Source of the DNA: Dysidea avara
Lineage: Eukaryota > Porifera > Demospongiae > Dictyoceratida > Dysideidae
NCBI RefSeq assembly: GCF_963678975.1
Contig: NC_089277.1
Location: forward strand, 23,157,440-23,221,439
DNA length: 64,000 nucleotides
Direction: 5' to 3'
The notes beneath the pieces were generated by a model, which was given only the letters and a program-made list of their open reading frames with translations, ran no database searches and was not told the DNA's origin. The number at the start of each line of letters is the position of its first letter. Position 1 is the first letter of the stretch. Below are positions 11,718 through 22,346 of the stretch, piece by piece. Position numbers and translations under genes: made by a program.

Positions 11718-12330
11718 CTGTACCTACTCTTGGTGATGATAAGCCATAAAGTCAAGTACCTATATACAGTTAGCATATATAGAGAAATTGTTAACTTGAT
11801 GGAGATTCATAACTGGAGATGCAGTTACAGAAGAAAAATATATTATGTCATGACTTTAAGCGTAGTAGCTCATAATGTAACTGAGAGAACATGTCACCAC
11901 ACCCCCAAGTTAATAGACATGAATCAAGAAAACAGCCCACATTGCTGATGTCTTATGCATACATATAGTTACATAAGTGAGGTGTATAAATATATATGTA
12001 AAATTGAGTGCAATTATCTCTTGTACTTATATAGCTACACACATTATCCAATACAAACTAAAATTTCTGAATCAGTTTCATTATCAGTTATAATAAAAAG
12101 CCATGCATACACAGATTATCCATCAGTTTACTCTCTCTGAAAGTTGTTTGATAACCATGATCAGAAAAGCCATGCAAGGTACTATTTGTACAATCACACA
12201 CAGCAGCTGATAACTACATATTATTCTATATAATTATGTCTATATTTGCAATTTAGGTATTTGTATACTGCATGTTCATAATTATAGTGGTAATTTGAAT
12301 GTGTTCATGATTGTACACAATGCAGCCATC
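11718..12330. promoter_or_regulatory. 5' flank of receptor-like gene copy 1
   Basis: About 11890-12000 is repeated, diverged, at about 29380-29480 (tgtcaccacac..., aatcaag..., cttatgcatacatat.., gtgtata), and part of it at 7552-7605. Because it lies just upstream of a gene whose relatives are scattered nearby, it may be a duplicated promoter or 5' UTR; that is inference. No TATA box or CpG-like feature could be assigned with confidence. Confidence 0.35.
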
Positions 12331-15072
12331 ATGTTCTATACCGTGCTCACTGGAGTACTATCACTCACACTTGCTACTCATCATGTTTACCATGTTCAAC
12401 CTGATAATAAGCTGTGTGTACAACTATCTTGTCCCACACTACAACACATTATTGACCATCATCACATGTATTTCATGTCTAATACAACACTTCTGTTTGG
12501 TGAAGGAGAGTACAACCATGTTCAAGGTGACTTGATAGTTCAGAATGTCACAAACTTTTCCCTCATTTGTAATACCAGTGACACTACCTCACCTGTAGGT
12601 ATCATTAGATGTTTGCCAGAACATCTCATCTATTTCTACAATGTGACTAACCTTCTGATAAAGAATCTGAAGTTTCAAGGATGTGGTAGCTTAATGCCCA
12701 AGTTTAGTGGACCTCTTTATGTTAGTGGTGCTGTAAGGCTTTATTGGGCTAGTGTATATATACACTATTGCTCTAATGTGGAAGCTATCAGTTTGGTTAT
12801 TGAAAATCCAGTGGGCTATGCTATATCCGGGTTAAATGTGATGGGAAACAGTTCACTTACAGATGTCACTATTATGATGGGAAGAGAGGAACTTTATAGT
12901 TTTATTCTTTTTACATGTAGCTATGCTGTTCACTGGATGTATGGAGAAAGTGTTGGGGGAAGTGTTGAAGTTGTTTTTCTGTACATAACTAATATTGCAT
13001 TGAAGGAAACTTTTGATGAATACAGTATATCCTCAGCTAGTGGACAAGACTTGATTGATATAATTATACATCAATATCCTGTACACATAACCATCACTAA
13101 TTCATACTTTCATAAGTTGACCAGCAATATTATTAAATGCAACATTTCTTCACTGTCACATAACAGCATTAAAGTTTGCAACTGCACTTTCATTTGGAAC
13201 AGAGTAGCATATATAATTGACATTCATTGTAATGTTGCTCATATTGTTCAAAGTAAATACGAACTATCAAGACTTGATGCTACACTAGCTGACATAGACT
13301 TTATCGGTAATACTCATTTAATTAGAAATAGCCATTTCAATTCATACAGATTTGATAGCTCCATCTTACGATGTTTGTTACATGTATCATCACACAATTC
13401 ATCATTAAACCTGACAAATATTATATTTCATAACATATGGTTTCATGCGAATAGGTTACCTCTGTTGAAAATGCTATCAAGTACTCCAGTATTGGCTCCT
13501 CAGTCACCTCTGATAATTACGATTACAGGATATTTTGTTGCTGATAGTAATGGAAGATTTTATTACCACTATCGCTTAATATCAATAACAAATGGAAAAA
13601 TGCACTTTAATGGTATTGCTAAATTTACTGGCAATGTTGCTGTTGAGATTATTCAATCATCGTCATCATTGTTAAGTTTCTCAAATATCACTGTGTTTAT
13701 TGGCAATGTTTGTGATCAGTTGATATTCCTTGATTGTCAATTGCAAATGTGTTATTTAGCATTGTTGGAACATGCTAACTTGATACTCTCATCCAATGAA
13801 GTACACAATGAAATGATAAATATTATCACACAGCACAATAGTCCTTACCCCTACTGCATTTTTCAATACTATTCTCTACCCAGTAACAAACATGAAGACT
13901 TCAAAATTCAAATACTATTGCTAAATAATGAATCATCAATAGTAAATGAAATACTGAAACAAACAGTGCACTGCAGATGGGCTCCTGGTACAGCATCTAG
14001 AAACATCAATCCATTAATTTTGAATAGTAATGTGATAAACTTTAAGGGTGCATCACGCATTAAGTTGGGTGATCACACCACAGTTTGTTACTGTCCAGCA
14101 TCATCTCGTTACAATTGTAGTGTTGATCAGTTAGGTCCTGTATATCCTGGTGAAAATTTGACTGTGGATTTATGTCTGCCATACAATGATGAGAATACTG
14201 GTATCTTATACATTGAAACTTATAATGATGACCTGCCTAAATCTGCCTGTAAACTTGCTGATTACAACAGTATGAAACATGTATTTCATAAAGACAAATG
14301 CAGCACTGTGTATTTCACTATAGCTTTTAGACAACCGGGAGCTGTGGGCTGTGAACTATTCCTCACAGCGCAGCCCAACTTGTACACATCTTATGATGTC
14401 TTTTATGTCCACCTTCTTCCATGTCCATTAGGATTTACACTACAACATGGAATTTGTGACTGTGATCCCGATCTTAGAAAATACATTGATGAGTGTATGA
14501 TAAGTAGTCAAACAGTAAGACAATTTGCTGGAGTTTACATATTGGGTACTGTATCAGTCAATTCAACTGATACATACATCATATCAACTGACTGTCCTAT
14601 TGACTATTGCATACAAGGTAAGACAAGGATATCTTTACATCATCCAGATGCTCAATGTCAGCCTCACAGAACTGGTTTGCTTTGTTCGCAGTGTACAGAT
14701 GGATACAGTGTAGTACTTGGATCAAACCAGTGTAAAATGTGCAATAATAAACACTTGTTGTTCATTTTGTATATTTTGTTTACTAGTCTGTTCTTAGTCA
14801 CATTACTCTTTGTTCTCAACTTAACAGTGACTAGAGGAACAATTAATGGTCATATATTTTATGTTAACATTGTTTGGATAAATTCCTCTTATTTTCACTT
14901 GCATGATAGGCTGATAACATTTTTATATTACTACATTTCCATTACTAATCTTGGAGCATCCTTTGAAATGTGTCTTTATGAACAAATGGACATGTATGCT
15001 AAAAAGTGGATACAATTTGCATTCCCCTTGTATTTGATACTGATTGCTGTTTCATTTATCATAGGTACGTAG
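12331..15072 (+). CDS. Receptor-like protein copy 1: signal peptide, beta-helix-like ectodomain, first membrane segments (frameshifted at the end)
   Basis: Start chosen at ATG 12331 because the paralogue at 34261 starts at the aligned codon; an in-frame ATG at 12307 is possible. The protein begins with a hydrophobic signal peptide ending near ATHHVYH, then about 680 residues rich in N-glycosylation sequons, with repeated short strand-like blocks of the kind seen in right-handed parallel beta-helix proteins. A cysteine-rich juxtamembrane part follows: ICDCDPDL, then TGLLCSQCTDGYS (near residue 780). Membrane segments start near residue 809 (LLFILYILFTSLFLVTLLF), with two more before the frame stops at TAG 15070. 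The paralogue continues in frame at this point (GSRYS...), whereas here four extra bases (acgt, 15067-15070) shift the frame; the rest of the gene is at 15071-15916. Function unknown; the layout suggests a cell-surface receptor or adhesion protein. Either a recent pseudogene or an assembly error. Confidence 0.8.
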   Translation: MFYTVLTGVLSLTLATHHVYHVQPDNKLCVQLSCPTLQHIIDHHHMYFMSNTTLLFGEGEYNHVQGDLIVQNVTNFSLICNTSDTTSPVGIIRCLPEHLIYFYNVTNLLIKNLKFQGCGSLMPKFSGPLYVSGAVRLYWASVYIHYCSNVEAISLVIENPVGYAISGLNVMGNSSLTDVTIMMGREELYSFILFTCSYAVHWMYGESVGGSVEVVFLYITNIALKETFDEYSISSASGQDLIDIIIHQYPVHITITNSYFHKLTSNIIKCNISSLSHNSIKVCNCTFIWNRVAYIIDIHCNVAHIVQSKYELSRLDATLADIDFIGNTHLIRNSHFNSYRFDSSILRCLLHVSSHNSSLNLTNIIFHNIWFHANRLPLLKMLSSTPVLAPQSPLIITITGYFVADSNGRFYYHYRLISITNGKMHFNGIAKFTGNVAVEIIQSSSSLLSFSNITVFIGNVCDQLIFLDCQLQMCYLALLEHANLILSSNEVHNEMINIITQHNSPYPYCIFQYYSLPSNKHEDFKIQILLLNNESSIVNEILKQTVHCRWAPGTASRNINPLILNSNVINFKGASRIKLGDHTTVCYCPASSRYNCSVDQLGPVYPGENLTVDLCLPYNDENTGILYIETYNDDLPKSACKLADYNSMKHVFHKDKCSTVYFTIAFRQPGAVGCELFLTAQPNLYTSYDVFYVHLLPCPLGFTLQHGICDCDPDLRKYIDECMISSQTVRQFAGVYILGTVSVNSTDTYIISTDCPIDYCIQGKTRISLHHPDAQCQPHRTGLLCSQCTDGYSVVLGSNQCKMCNNKHLLFILYILFTSLFLVTLLFVLNLTVTRGTINGHIFYVNIVWINSSYFHLHDRLITFLYYYISITNLGASFEMCLYEQMDMYAKKWIQFAFPLYLILIAVSFIIGT
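15067..15070 (+). other. Four-base insertion that breaks receptor copy 1
   Basis: Copy 1 reads ataggt-acgt-agtcgatac; the complement of copy 2 reads ttgggtagtcgttac. Removing acgt restores alignment of both the reading frame and the protein (IG-SRYSSKLYRL against LG-SRYSRKLYRL). Confidence 0.8.
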
Positions 15073-15916
15073 TCGATACTCTAGCAAACTTTATCGGTTA
15101 ACATACAACAGAGCACTACCAGTACTAGCAACCTTGTTTATGCTTACTTACACTAGTATACTACAAGCCATATCTAGTGCACCTTTGTATGCTACCATCA
15201 TCACTATACCAAGTCACAGTTCCAAGAATCTTTGGTTACTTGATCCAACTATTCCACTACTTGGATGGAAGTTTTCACTTTTGGTTAGTGTATGCTTGTT
15301 GTTGTTTCTGTTCTTGCTAATGTTCAATGCCATATTGTTGTTTACTAAACCACTGATGAGATTCAAAATTATTCATCAATTTATGCCATTAATAGATGCT
15401 TTTCAAGGACCACTGAAATGTCAATATTATTATTGCATCGGAATACACCTATTGATCAGAAATGTGATGGTGTTACTTTCTATTTTCGGCAAAACTGTAA
15501 ACGTTTTAACAAGTTGCATTATAATTATTGCTGTGGCTATTATTCATGGTTACATCCAACCAAACAAGAGCAACTTAACAAATATTCAAGAATTGTTTTA
15601 TCTCTTCAATTATGCCACTTTGTGTTTACTGCTCATATTCAATAAAAGTGAAGCACTTAATGTAATTACAGTAAATGTACTGGTCGGTTTGTCTTTTATT
15701 CAGTTTTTGTTAATTTTTGTTTATCACGTGTTCACATTTGTAAGCCCCTGCAGCAAAGCATTGACACAAACTACTAAAACAATATGGAATTGTATCAGAA
15801 ATAAGTGCAATTCCAGGAGGCAAAGTGTACATCAAGAGGACAATCCTGGCATGGACATCCCTGAAGTTCACTTCAAGTTTTCTGATTTTCGAGAGCCTTT
15901 AATAGGAGAAGATTAA
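15071..15916 (+). CDS. Receptor-like protein copy 1, C-terminal multipass part (other frame)
   Basis: Open for 281 codons in the frame that aligns with the end of copy 2, starting SRYSSKLYRLTYNRALPVL. About six hydrophobic segments are visible (near 15113-15187, 15270-15345, 15430-15500, 15500-15560, 15590-15640 and 15660-15740), giving eight or nine membrane segments for the whole protein. The cytoplasmic tail carries two basic/cysteine patches and ends PEVHFKFSDFREPLIGED, nearly the same as copy 2 (PEVDFNLANFQEPLIGEDQ), so the tail is under constraint or only recently duplicated. There is no independent start codon context; it would be translated only if the four-base insertion were absent or bypassed. 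Confidence 0.75.
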   Translation, partial: SRYSSKLYRLTYNRALPVLATLFMLTYTSILQAISSAPLYATIITIPSHSSKNLWLLDPTIPLLGWKFSLLVSVCLLLFLFLLMFNAILLFTKPLMRFKIIHQFMPLIDAFQGPLKCQYYYCIGIHLLIRNVMVLLSIFGKTVNVLTSCIIIIAVAIIHGYIQPNKSNLTNIQELFYLFNYATLCLLLIFNKSEALNVITVNVLVGLSFIQFLLIFVYHVFTFVSPCSKALTQTTKTIWNCIRNKCNSRRQSVHQEDNPGMDIPEVHFKFSDFREPLIGED

Positions 15917-16216
15917 TTGGTTAATTATACACTATTGACAATGTGTGTAATGTATGTAGCTATGTGCATTGCAAATTAATATGAGTTGTATATTTGCTCA
16001 TTCAGAGTTATAGTTTTGTACAGGGTACTTGTAGGTGCACTGCTATTCTAACTTTTAATAAAAATTAATATGTGAGATGCAGTCAAAATATTATACTTAT
16101 TGGTATTTGTATATTCAATGTTTGGTGTAATAATGCCAAGAAGCTCATTTATATATACACAGGTTTATCACCATACACTCCCTACAGGATTTGCAAAAAA
16201 TGGCACAAACCCTTAT
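15917..16216 (+). other. 3' UTR and flank of receptor copy 1
   Basis: Aligns base for base, with some divergence, with 37247-37290 plus 38201-38468 behind pseudogene copy 3. This allows the insertions in each copy to be recognised. Confidence 0.7.
16057..16062 (+). terminator. Polyadenylation signal AATAAA of receptor copy 1
   Basis: AATAAA about 140 bases after the stop codon, in a stretch conserved in copy 3 (38315-38320). Confidence 0.6.
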
Positions 16217-16329
16217 CAGCGTTGAAACCGGGTCGGGTCATCCGGGTCAACCAGGTCACATTTTCTCCGGGTCATCCGGGTCCGACCCGGTTTACAAATT
16301 ATCCGGGTCTGACCCGGATTGGATCACGT

Positions 16330-16680
16330 GAGAAACGAAATTGTTTGTTTGACGACATGGAAACTTATAAACGCTATCGCGTAGCTCTTCGTGAGCCACG
16401 CCCACTTATCGCGTTACCAACATACGTTCAGCTACGCCCATTTATTAGTAAGTGCAGTATGTAGCACGAAACTGAGGGTATCTATGGCTATTGTCAGTAG
16501 GTGATGACCTTTTTTTTCTTTTCTTTTCTTTTTTTTTTTTTTGGTCTTCAACCTACAGCTAGGCTGAAGTTGCAATAATTACTCAACACGAATCGAACTC
16601 TCAAAACGTAGTCTAGCTCGAGACTAGCCGAAACATAGCTCTTATCGCACGCCTCGGCTTTAATTAATCCGGGTCACATC
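16330..16680. mobile_element. Nested short element, possibly Pol III derived
   Basis: This block is absent from the right arm. It contains ggtgatgacc, a pyrimidine tract, ggtcttcaacctacagctag and gctgaagttgcaataa, the complement of an internal part of the hAT-like element at 27115-27407. The complement strand also contains gagttcgattcgtg, which resembles a Pol III B box; no convincing A box was found. Confidence 0.4.
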
Positions 16681-16687
16681 CGGGCGA

Positions 16688-18213
16688 ATTTTTTTTTGGG
16701 CACACTTTCGACTTAGAAAATTTTCACGCATTACTTTTTCCGGATAATGTTGCGCATGTAACACCGGATATTAACTGCGTGAGTTCATTGAGGAGTCCAT
16801 AGACAGAGACTTGGTTCAGTGCCTCAATGTCGTGTTCTCCGCCAGGTTGACAGCAGAAAAGAAGGGCGAAATGGTTTTAGGGGAAAGGTGGTTTTTCACA
16901 GCCTGCCTCAACTGATTTGTCAATGGCGTCTCGCATTTTAAGGGCTACCCGGCAGTATTTGATTCAGCGAAACTGATTAACATGTGAGTATGAAGCAGCT
17001 TGTGTATTCACTAAATAAATGGACCGAAGATTAATGTACTATCTTGCCTCATTAATGATGCCGGGGGTTCACTGAACAGGAATCATTCAGTATGAATTCT
17101 GGCACTAGATAACTGAACCATAGGGTTTTTAGTATCTATAACTGAACAAGGGATAGTCACTACCTAACAGTATGGACCTGTAAAACCCTCTGTCACCGGG
17201 ATCAAGATGTTTGATTAAGGCCAGGGAAACTTGATTAATTGTTTCTCGGCAACCCTGCCTGCATCTCTTTTTACCCCACCGCATCTAATTTCATTGTTGC
17301 TGTTATCAATCACGTGCATTTGATGCTAAGAAGGCTGGCTATCATTCTACAGCACAGCAAATGTTACTTGCACCTCAGATATGGTGGTAAAACATTAGTA
17401 CTAGTTCTTAAAAGGCTTTAGCTAACCTTTATAGTAACAAACAGCTTGATTTGGAATATTTTCTTTAATAGTGAATAATGAAAAATGACCTCCCGCCTGC
17501 ATGGAAATCCAAATTTTTGTGGATGTGAAACAAGTAATCAAGTTTGCCTGGCCTAATTGTAATATCATTTGAATATGGGCCTCGTTTGTTTGACTTAGTA
17601 GTGTGGAAGCATATTGTTTTGGTGGACGTCTTGATTGCTTACAAACTAACCTCTTGATTGCTTGGTTAAATTTTAATACTGTTTGCGGGTGGTTTTATAG
17701 GAGTTATTGGTGTAGTGACTGTACCTGAACAAGCAGTAGTATTTTTGACTTATTACTTGTTCAGAAAGAAATACAAAGGCATGATATTATGTGTTTGTTA
17801 TTCTATTGTCGTAAAAACTAACTTCAACTTCTTACATACTGTTACCTGTTTCAATCATATGTAGCGCTGTTACAATAGGAAGTAACGTTTCCCAGCATTT
17901 GCTGAGCCCTACAGAGATGGCAGCTGATTTTGTTATGTTATAGGTATTACATTATTATTACTTCATGTATGTAATGATGTGGTAATCACTTTGTGTGATG
18001 ATCTGTGATCACATGTGTATTGAGTGTGGTGTTCTTAATTTGTAGGTGGATTCACTTCAACAACTTCAAGATCACAAAGTGTTTTCACAAAACCAACATC
18101 TAAACAAGAGCGAGTCCATATAGCTGTATTCTCACAGTGATCATGTGCAGCTAAGATGACTTTGAGACAGGAACAAACTTCAACAAAGACAATAGTTTGG
18201 CTTTACTTGACTA
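16688..18213 (+). repeat. Left inverted arm of the giant element
   Basis: Read inward, it matches the complement of the right arm. Over 17239-17421 the two arms appear identical. The same 60-codon frame is therefore present on both arms; it has no recognisable content and I do not call it a gene. Confidence 0.85.
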
Positions 18214-20087
18214 AACACTCAAGTGTAAAGATATAGCATAAGACATGATTAAAGTACTTTTTATGTATACTATAATGACACTGGTATGTTGTGATGTATT
18301 GGAAAGCACAAATATTTGTTGGTCTATTGTATATAATTTTTATTATATTGCCCTGTTTGAGAAGTTGGTTTAGTCTTATTACTCCAGTGCAGCCAATTGT
18401 ACTTTTGCTGTGTTGTACGTATGCCCACCTCATTGCACACTATGCTAGCTCAGTTCCACCTTGTAGTCTGTATCTAATGCTAGTCTATCACAAAATCATA
18501 ATTTAGAAGGTTGATACAGAGTTTCCAATCCCTGCATTATCCAGTGGTGAATGAGTAGTGTGTAATTGAGTAAGTTTTACTCAGTAAGATATAGCTAGTA
18601 CTGGGACTGAATATAAAAATCCACACCTAAAGGCTATGTAGTAAGTGTAGAGCAAGTTATTTGCTACAAGTGTTTAACTAAGGTGGTAAACTTGTTTAAT
18701 GAACTTGCAATTGTATAAGCAGTATTTTAGTTACTTACCTGATTGTACTTTTTTTTTGACAATGTCTTGTCCTTTTGTGTGTTTGATGGCTATAAAGGAA
18801 GTTATTCACATTCCATGCTATTAATTATAGTGCATTGTTGTGTCAGCTATAGTGGATGCTTTGTGGTGTCTCCGTATATATCTCTTGTTGTCCAACTAAT
18901 TGTACCCAAAAACAATGTGGGAGATAGAAAAGAAAGTTATGAGGTCTACTCTAACACAGCTATGCACAATTGGTATCAGTTCTCAGATATCATAGTCTAC
19001 GAGCATTAATTTTGGCATTTGAAATTTCAGTAAATTTCAAAGTACACTTTTTCATTATAGGCATGTTTGAACTTGAAGAGCTACTAGTGGTATCTATTGG
19101 TATTTTCCTTGGAGGTCACCTTGTCAAGAAACTTACTGTAATGTGGAACCACACCCACACTAAAGAATGTGGTTTGGGGTCTTTAGTGATATGTGTGTGG
19201 TACTACACCCACATTGCATGCTGCACACTTATGGGAATTGTAGGCAACTAGTCTGTATGACATCAAGCAAGGGTGCAATGACCACTTATGGGAATTGTGG
19301 ATTGTTGCAGCTGCCTAGCTGGGTTAGACTTTCATGGAGCCACACCCACTCACCAATCATTGACTATGAGTGTTAAAATATTGTTAGGTATTTGTAGCTA
19401 CTCATTTATTTCCCTTGCAGACAACTGTGTAGGTAATATCCTATACTATGAATGTAGAACGAACTAACAAAGCTTGGAAGTGTGGACATTGTACCAAAAA
19501 GACTATAATTATAGCTCTTGATGCCCACCTCAAATTTCTATTTGGGTTGGTGGGTCAACTGGATCAGCAGTACTGAACCATTTACAACCATCATTTGCAT
19601 TATATTATGCATCTGAAGAAGTGCTAAATGGAATATCACATAAGTACTGTAAAACCTGCACTCTCCACTACAAATTTAACCTTACAATGGAACATTTCTG
19701 TTGTTCCTATAGAATGCAATTTAAAAGACAGCCTCCTTGTAGCTATCAGTAAAGTTGGTCTCAAATTGTCCATTACATAGAGGTTCAACTTGTTAAGGCA
19801 TACATGCACTAAGTCATTAAAAGTTCCAAGTGTGCTTGATTCATATTATTACTGCTCCTGTACAGGAAACAGCACAGAGACAAAAATATTTGTCTATAGT
19901 GAATCCCTTTAAGATCAGGAATTTGTTTGGTCGTTTATATAAGATGTACTAAATTAGTGACCCTATTGATGAGGTGGCCTTTAGCACTGTGATTTACACT
20001 ATCATAATGGTTATTACACTACTACTGGGTAGAAATGAAACACGCAGTTTAGGCATAAGTCAGAGATGACTACAAGTGGAATATATA
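18214..20087. other. Centre of the giant element, first part
   Basis: AT-rich, with short frames only. Repeats of ccacacccac and cttatgggaattgtag are seen near 19145-19310. No protein family recognised. Confidence 0.4.
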
Positions 20088-20735
20088 TGTGACTGGATTT
20101 TGGAAAAACGATCCAAATCGCACATTAGAAGTTTCGAGATAAACGGTTTTAAAGAATTGAAGCCAGCATAACTCTCCAAGGATAGCAAGCACGCGTATGA
20201 AATTTACACAAAAGATGCATCAATATGTTACCTTTCAAGCCACTTCCAGTACTTGTAGCTGCTTGTACAGTTTCCCGCCAAATAAGATAGAAAATCTGAG
20301 CAGTTGGACGAGCGAAGTAGTATCACGAGTGCTCACAAAGGGGTGGAGGCTGGGGGGTGGCGGGGAGGGCAAAAGATAGGCCTCAAAATGGAGGCAGACC
20401 ACGATTGGAGTCCAGACACGAGATTACAGGGCTGTGCTGGCTCCTTAGTGGCTGATATGTAGCAAAATCTACAGAGAACACGTCTGGCCAACATTATAAG
20501 GCTGTCCACCAGTAAACCACTGATTCTTGCCAAGCCAGGTCCTTCACAAGGCCAGAAACCGCCATTTGGGCACTCCACACCACCCAGAAAAGACGTCTAT
20601 TAAAACCAGCCTCGTGTAGTTTGAGTAGTGCTGAGGGTCAAAACTTGTAGTACGATAGTGTAGCTATCCACTGGTGGTGTTAGTTTGATTTTGCCTGATG
20701 TGTGATTTGGTTCGGTTCTGTAAAATCTGGTCACA
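20088..20735. mobile_element. TGTGACYGG-family MITE, 648 bp, TA target duplication
   Basis: Left end TGTGACTGGATTTTGG; right end aaaatctggtcaca; flanked by TA on each side (20086-20087 and 20736-20737). Non-coding interior. Nested in the giant element. Confidence 0.7.
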
Positions 20736-21787
20736 TATGCTGAATTAAGCGTTATGTACAATTCCCAAATAATAAGTGCAGCTTTGATAGCTAGATTGGA
20801 CCTTGAGTAAGCAGGTTTTGCATAAAAGTTTGAGAACTGTAATAGAACAGTCACTCATGATGAACTATGTATCATGACAAGTAGATATAAAGAAAGCTTC
20901 CTTTATTGATCAAGTTTAGTATGTGCGAAAGTAAAATTTTAGTCATTTTGGCTTTCTGTTTAATGTTGGGCTTAATGCCTGCTCAAGTACTGGCCACTTT
21001 GAATTTTACATTAGTGTCATCAGTTTGGTCCTAAAGAAAGTAGCTGCTGGCCTACTACTAACGAGGTGGCCACATTAACAAACAATAAATCAATGAGATG
21101 TTATAGGAAATAGATCTGGGTTGCATGATTGTGGCCCACTGTAATGAGGTGGTTGCTAAGTGAGGTTTCACTGTACTACAGCTGTTGATATATATAGGAC
21201 CTAGACAGATGTCCTCCAAAAACAGGGTGCCTACAATCCAGAGGAGTTTCATCATGATTGAGTCATATACGTAGAATTATTTATCTATTATTATTCACTC
21301 TTGCTGTTATGATAGCCTGTAAAGTAACCCCTATAGTCACCCGTTTAAAAGGTCAACAATTTGTGTAATTGCATCTGTGCCTCTGTAGACATGCATACAT
21401 GATTCCTGCACACTACATGACTTGCTGTACTAGTGGGTAATTTTCGCTTTACCACAAATTACCTGTTATTGCAGATTTACCCATTGTTTTGTCTGAATTT
21501 AAAAAAAAAATGAACATGCACAGGTCAGTTTTTCAAATGGCCATGTTTGTATAAAGGTACACAATGCACTACAGAGTGTCAAAAAATGCTTACATTTGTG
21601 CAGTGAGCCCTCTATAGTTGTAATGCTTGCAGAGTTTTACAAGTAAGAAGTTGAACTAACTAGGTATCAAACAGACGATGGAAATGCCATCAGTTGAGAC
21701 TACACATTGGAAATACACCAGAATCCTTTTCAAAATCAGGCATAGCCTAGCTGTTGTGACATGTAGTGTGATAATGGATAGTGGTAG
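20736..21787. other. Centre of the giant element, second part
   Basis: Short frames only; nothing recognised. Confidence 0.35.
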
Positions 21788-22264
21788 CAGTGGCGGATCT
21801 AGGATTTTTAAAAGGGGGTTTCTGAAAATTGGCATAGTTAAATAAGGCATCTGATGACAATTCTCCAGAAAATTGTGAGATTTTAGAAGCTCAGAGATCA
21901 GATTTAGGCTATTTTCATAAATTCAATACTTTAAACTGTAAATAGTTACTATGTACTATATACTATAGCTAACTAATATGGTGACTACAAGCTGTAGTTT
22001 TGATTGCTCTATTAGAGTAGTCACTTGACTGCTCTATTAAAGTATCTGGATCGTTTTTAATGCAGTGGGAGATGAAAAGTGAAGTGTTGCTGATGGTTTA
22101 ATAGCTATAAATGGTGCTAGTTAAGTGCAACTGCATGCATGCTACTGGTATATAGTTGTTTGCTATGACAAATTGTCAATACAACAATGTTTATGTAATG
22201 AGAATGCCACTATAAGCTAAATTTAAAAGGGGGTTTCGACAAAACCCATCTGGATCCGCCACTG
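21788..22264. mobile_element. hAT-like MITE, about 477 bp
   Basis: Ends CAGTGGCGGATCTAGGATTT and ctggatccgccactg are inverted, with a second inverted block aaaagggggttt just inside. Two copies of the recurrent motif (tgctctattagagt, tgctctattaaagt) lie near 22005-22045. The flanking duplication is short (ggtag) and uncertain. Confidence 0.7.
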
Positions 22265-22346
22265 GGTAGTGACCTGCCCACCCGCACTAGAATTTTTTGA
22301 TGAAAACAGAAATTCACATAATAGACCAATTGTTGCCATCTTAACT

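Noticed and set aside
16570..16620. tRNA gene suggested by gaatcgaac on the plus strand
   Set aside because: Only a B-box-like word is present; no acceptor stem, anticodon arm or A box can be laid out around it. At most it is a relic of a SINE.
17239..17421. A 60-codon frame present identically at 17239-17421 and 23635-23817
   Set aside because: The identity comes from the inverted arms of the transposon-like element; the frame has no recognisable motif and no start or splice context.
18743..19376. Short frames in the centre of the giant element as a transposase
   Set aside because: None shows a zinc finger, a DDE-type context or the hAT C-terminal dimerisation motif, and none exceeds 93 codons.
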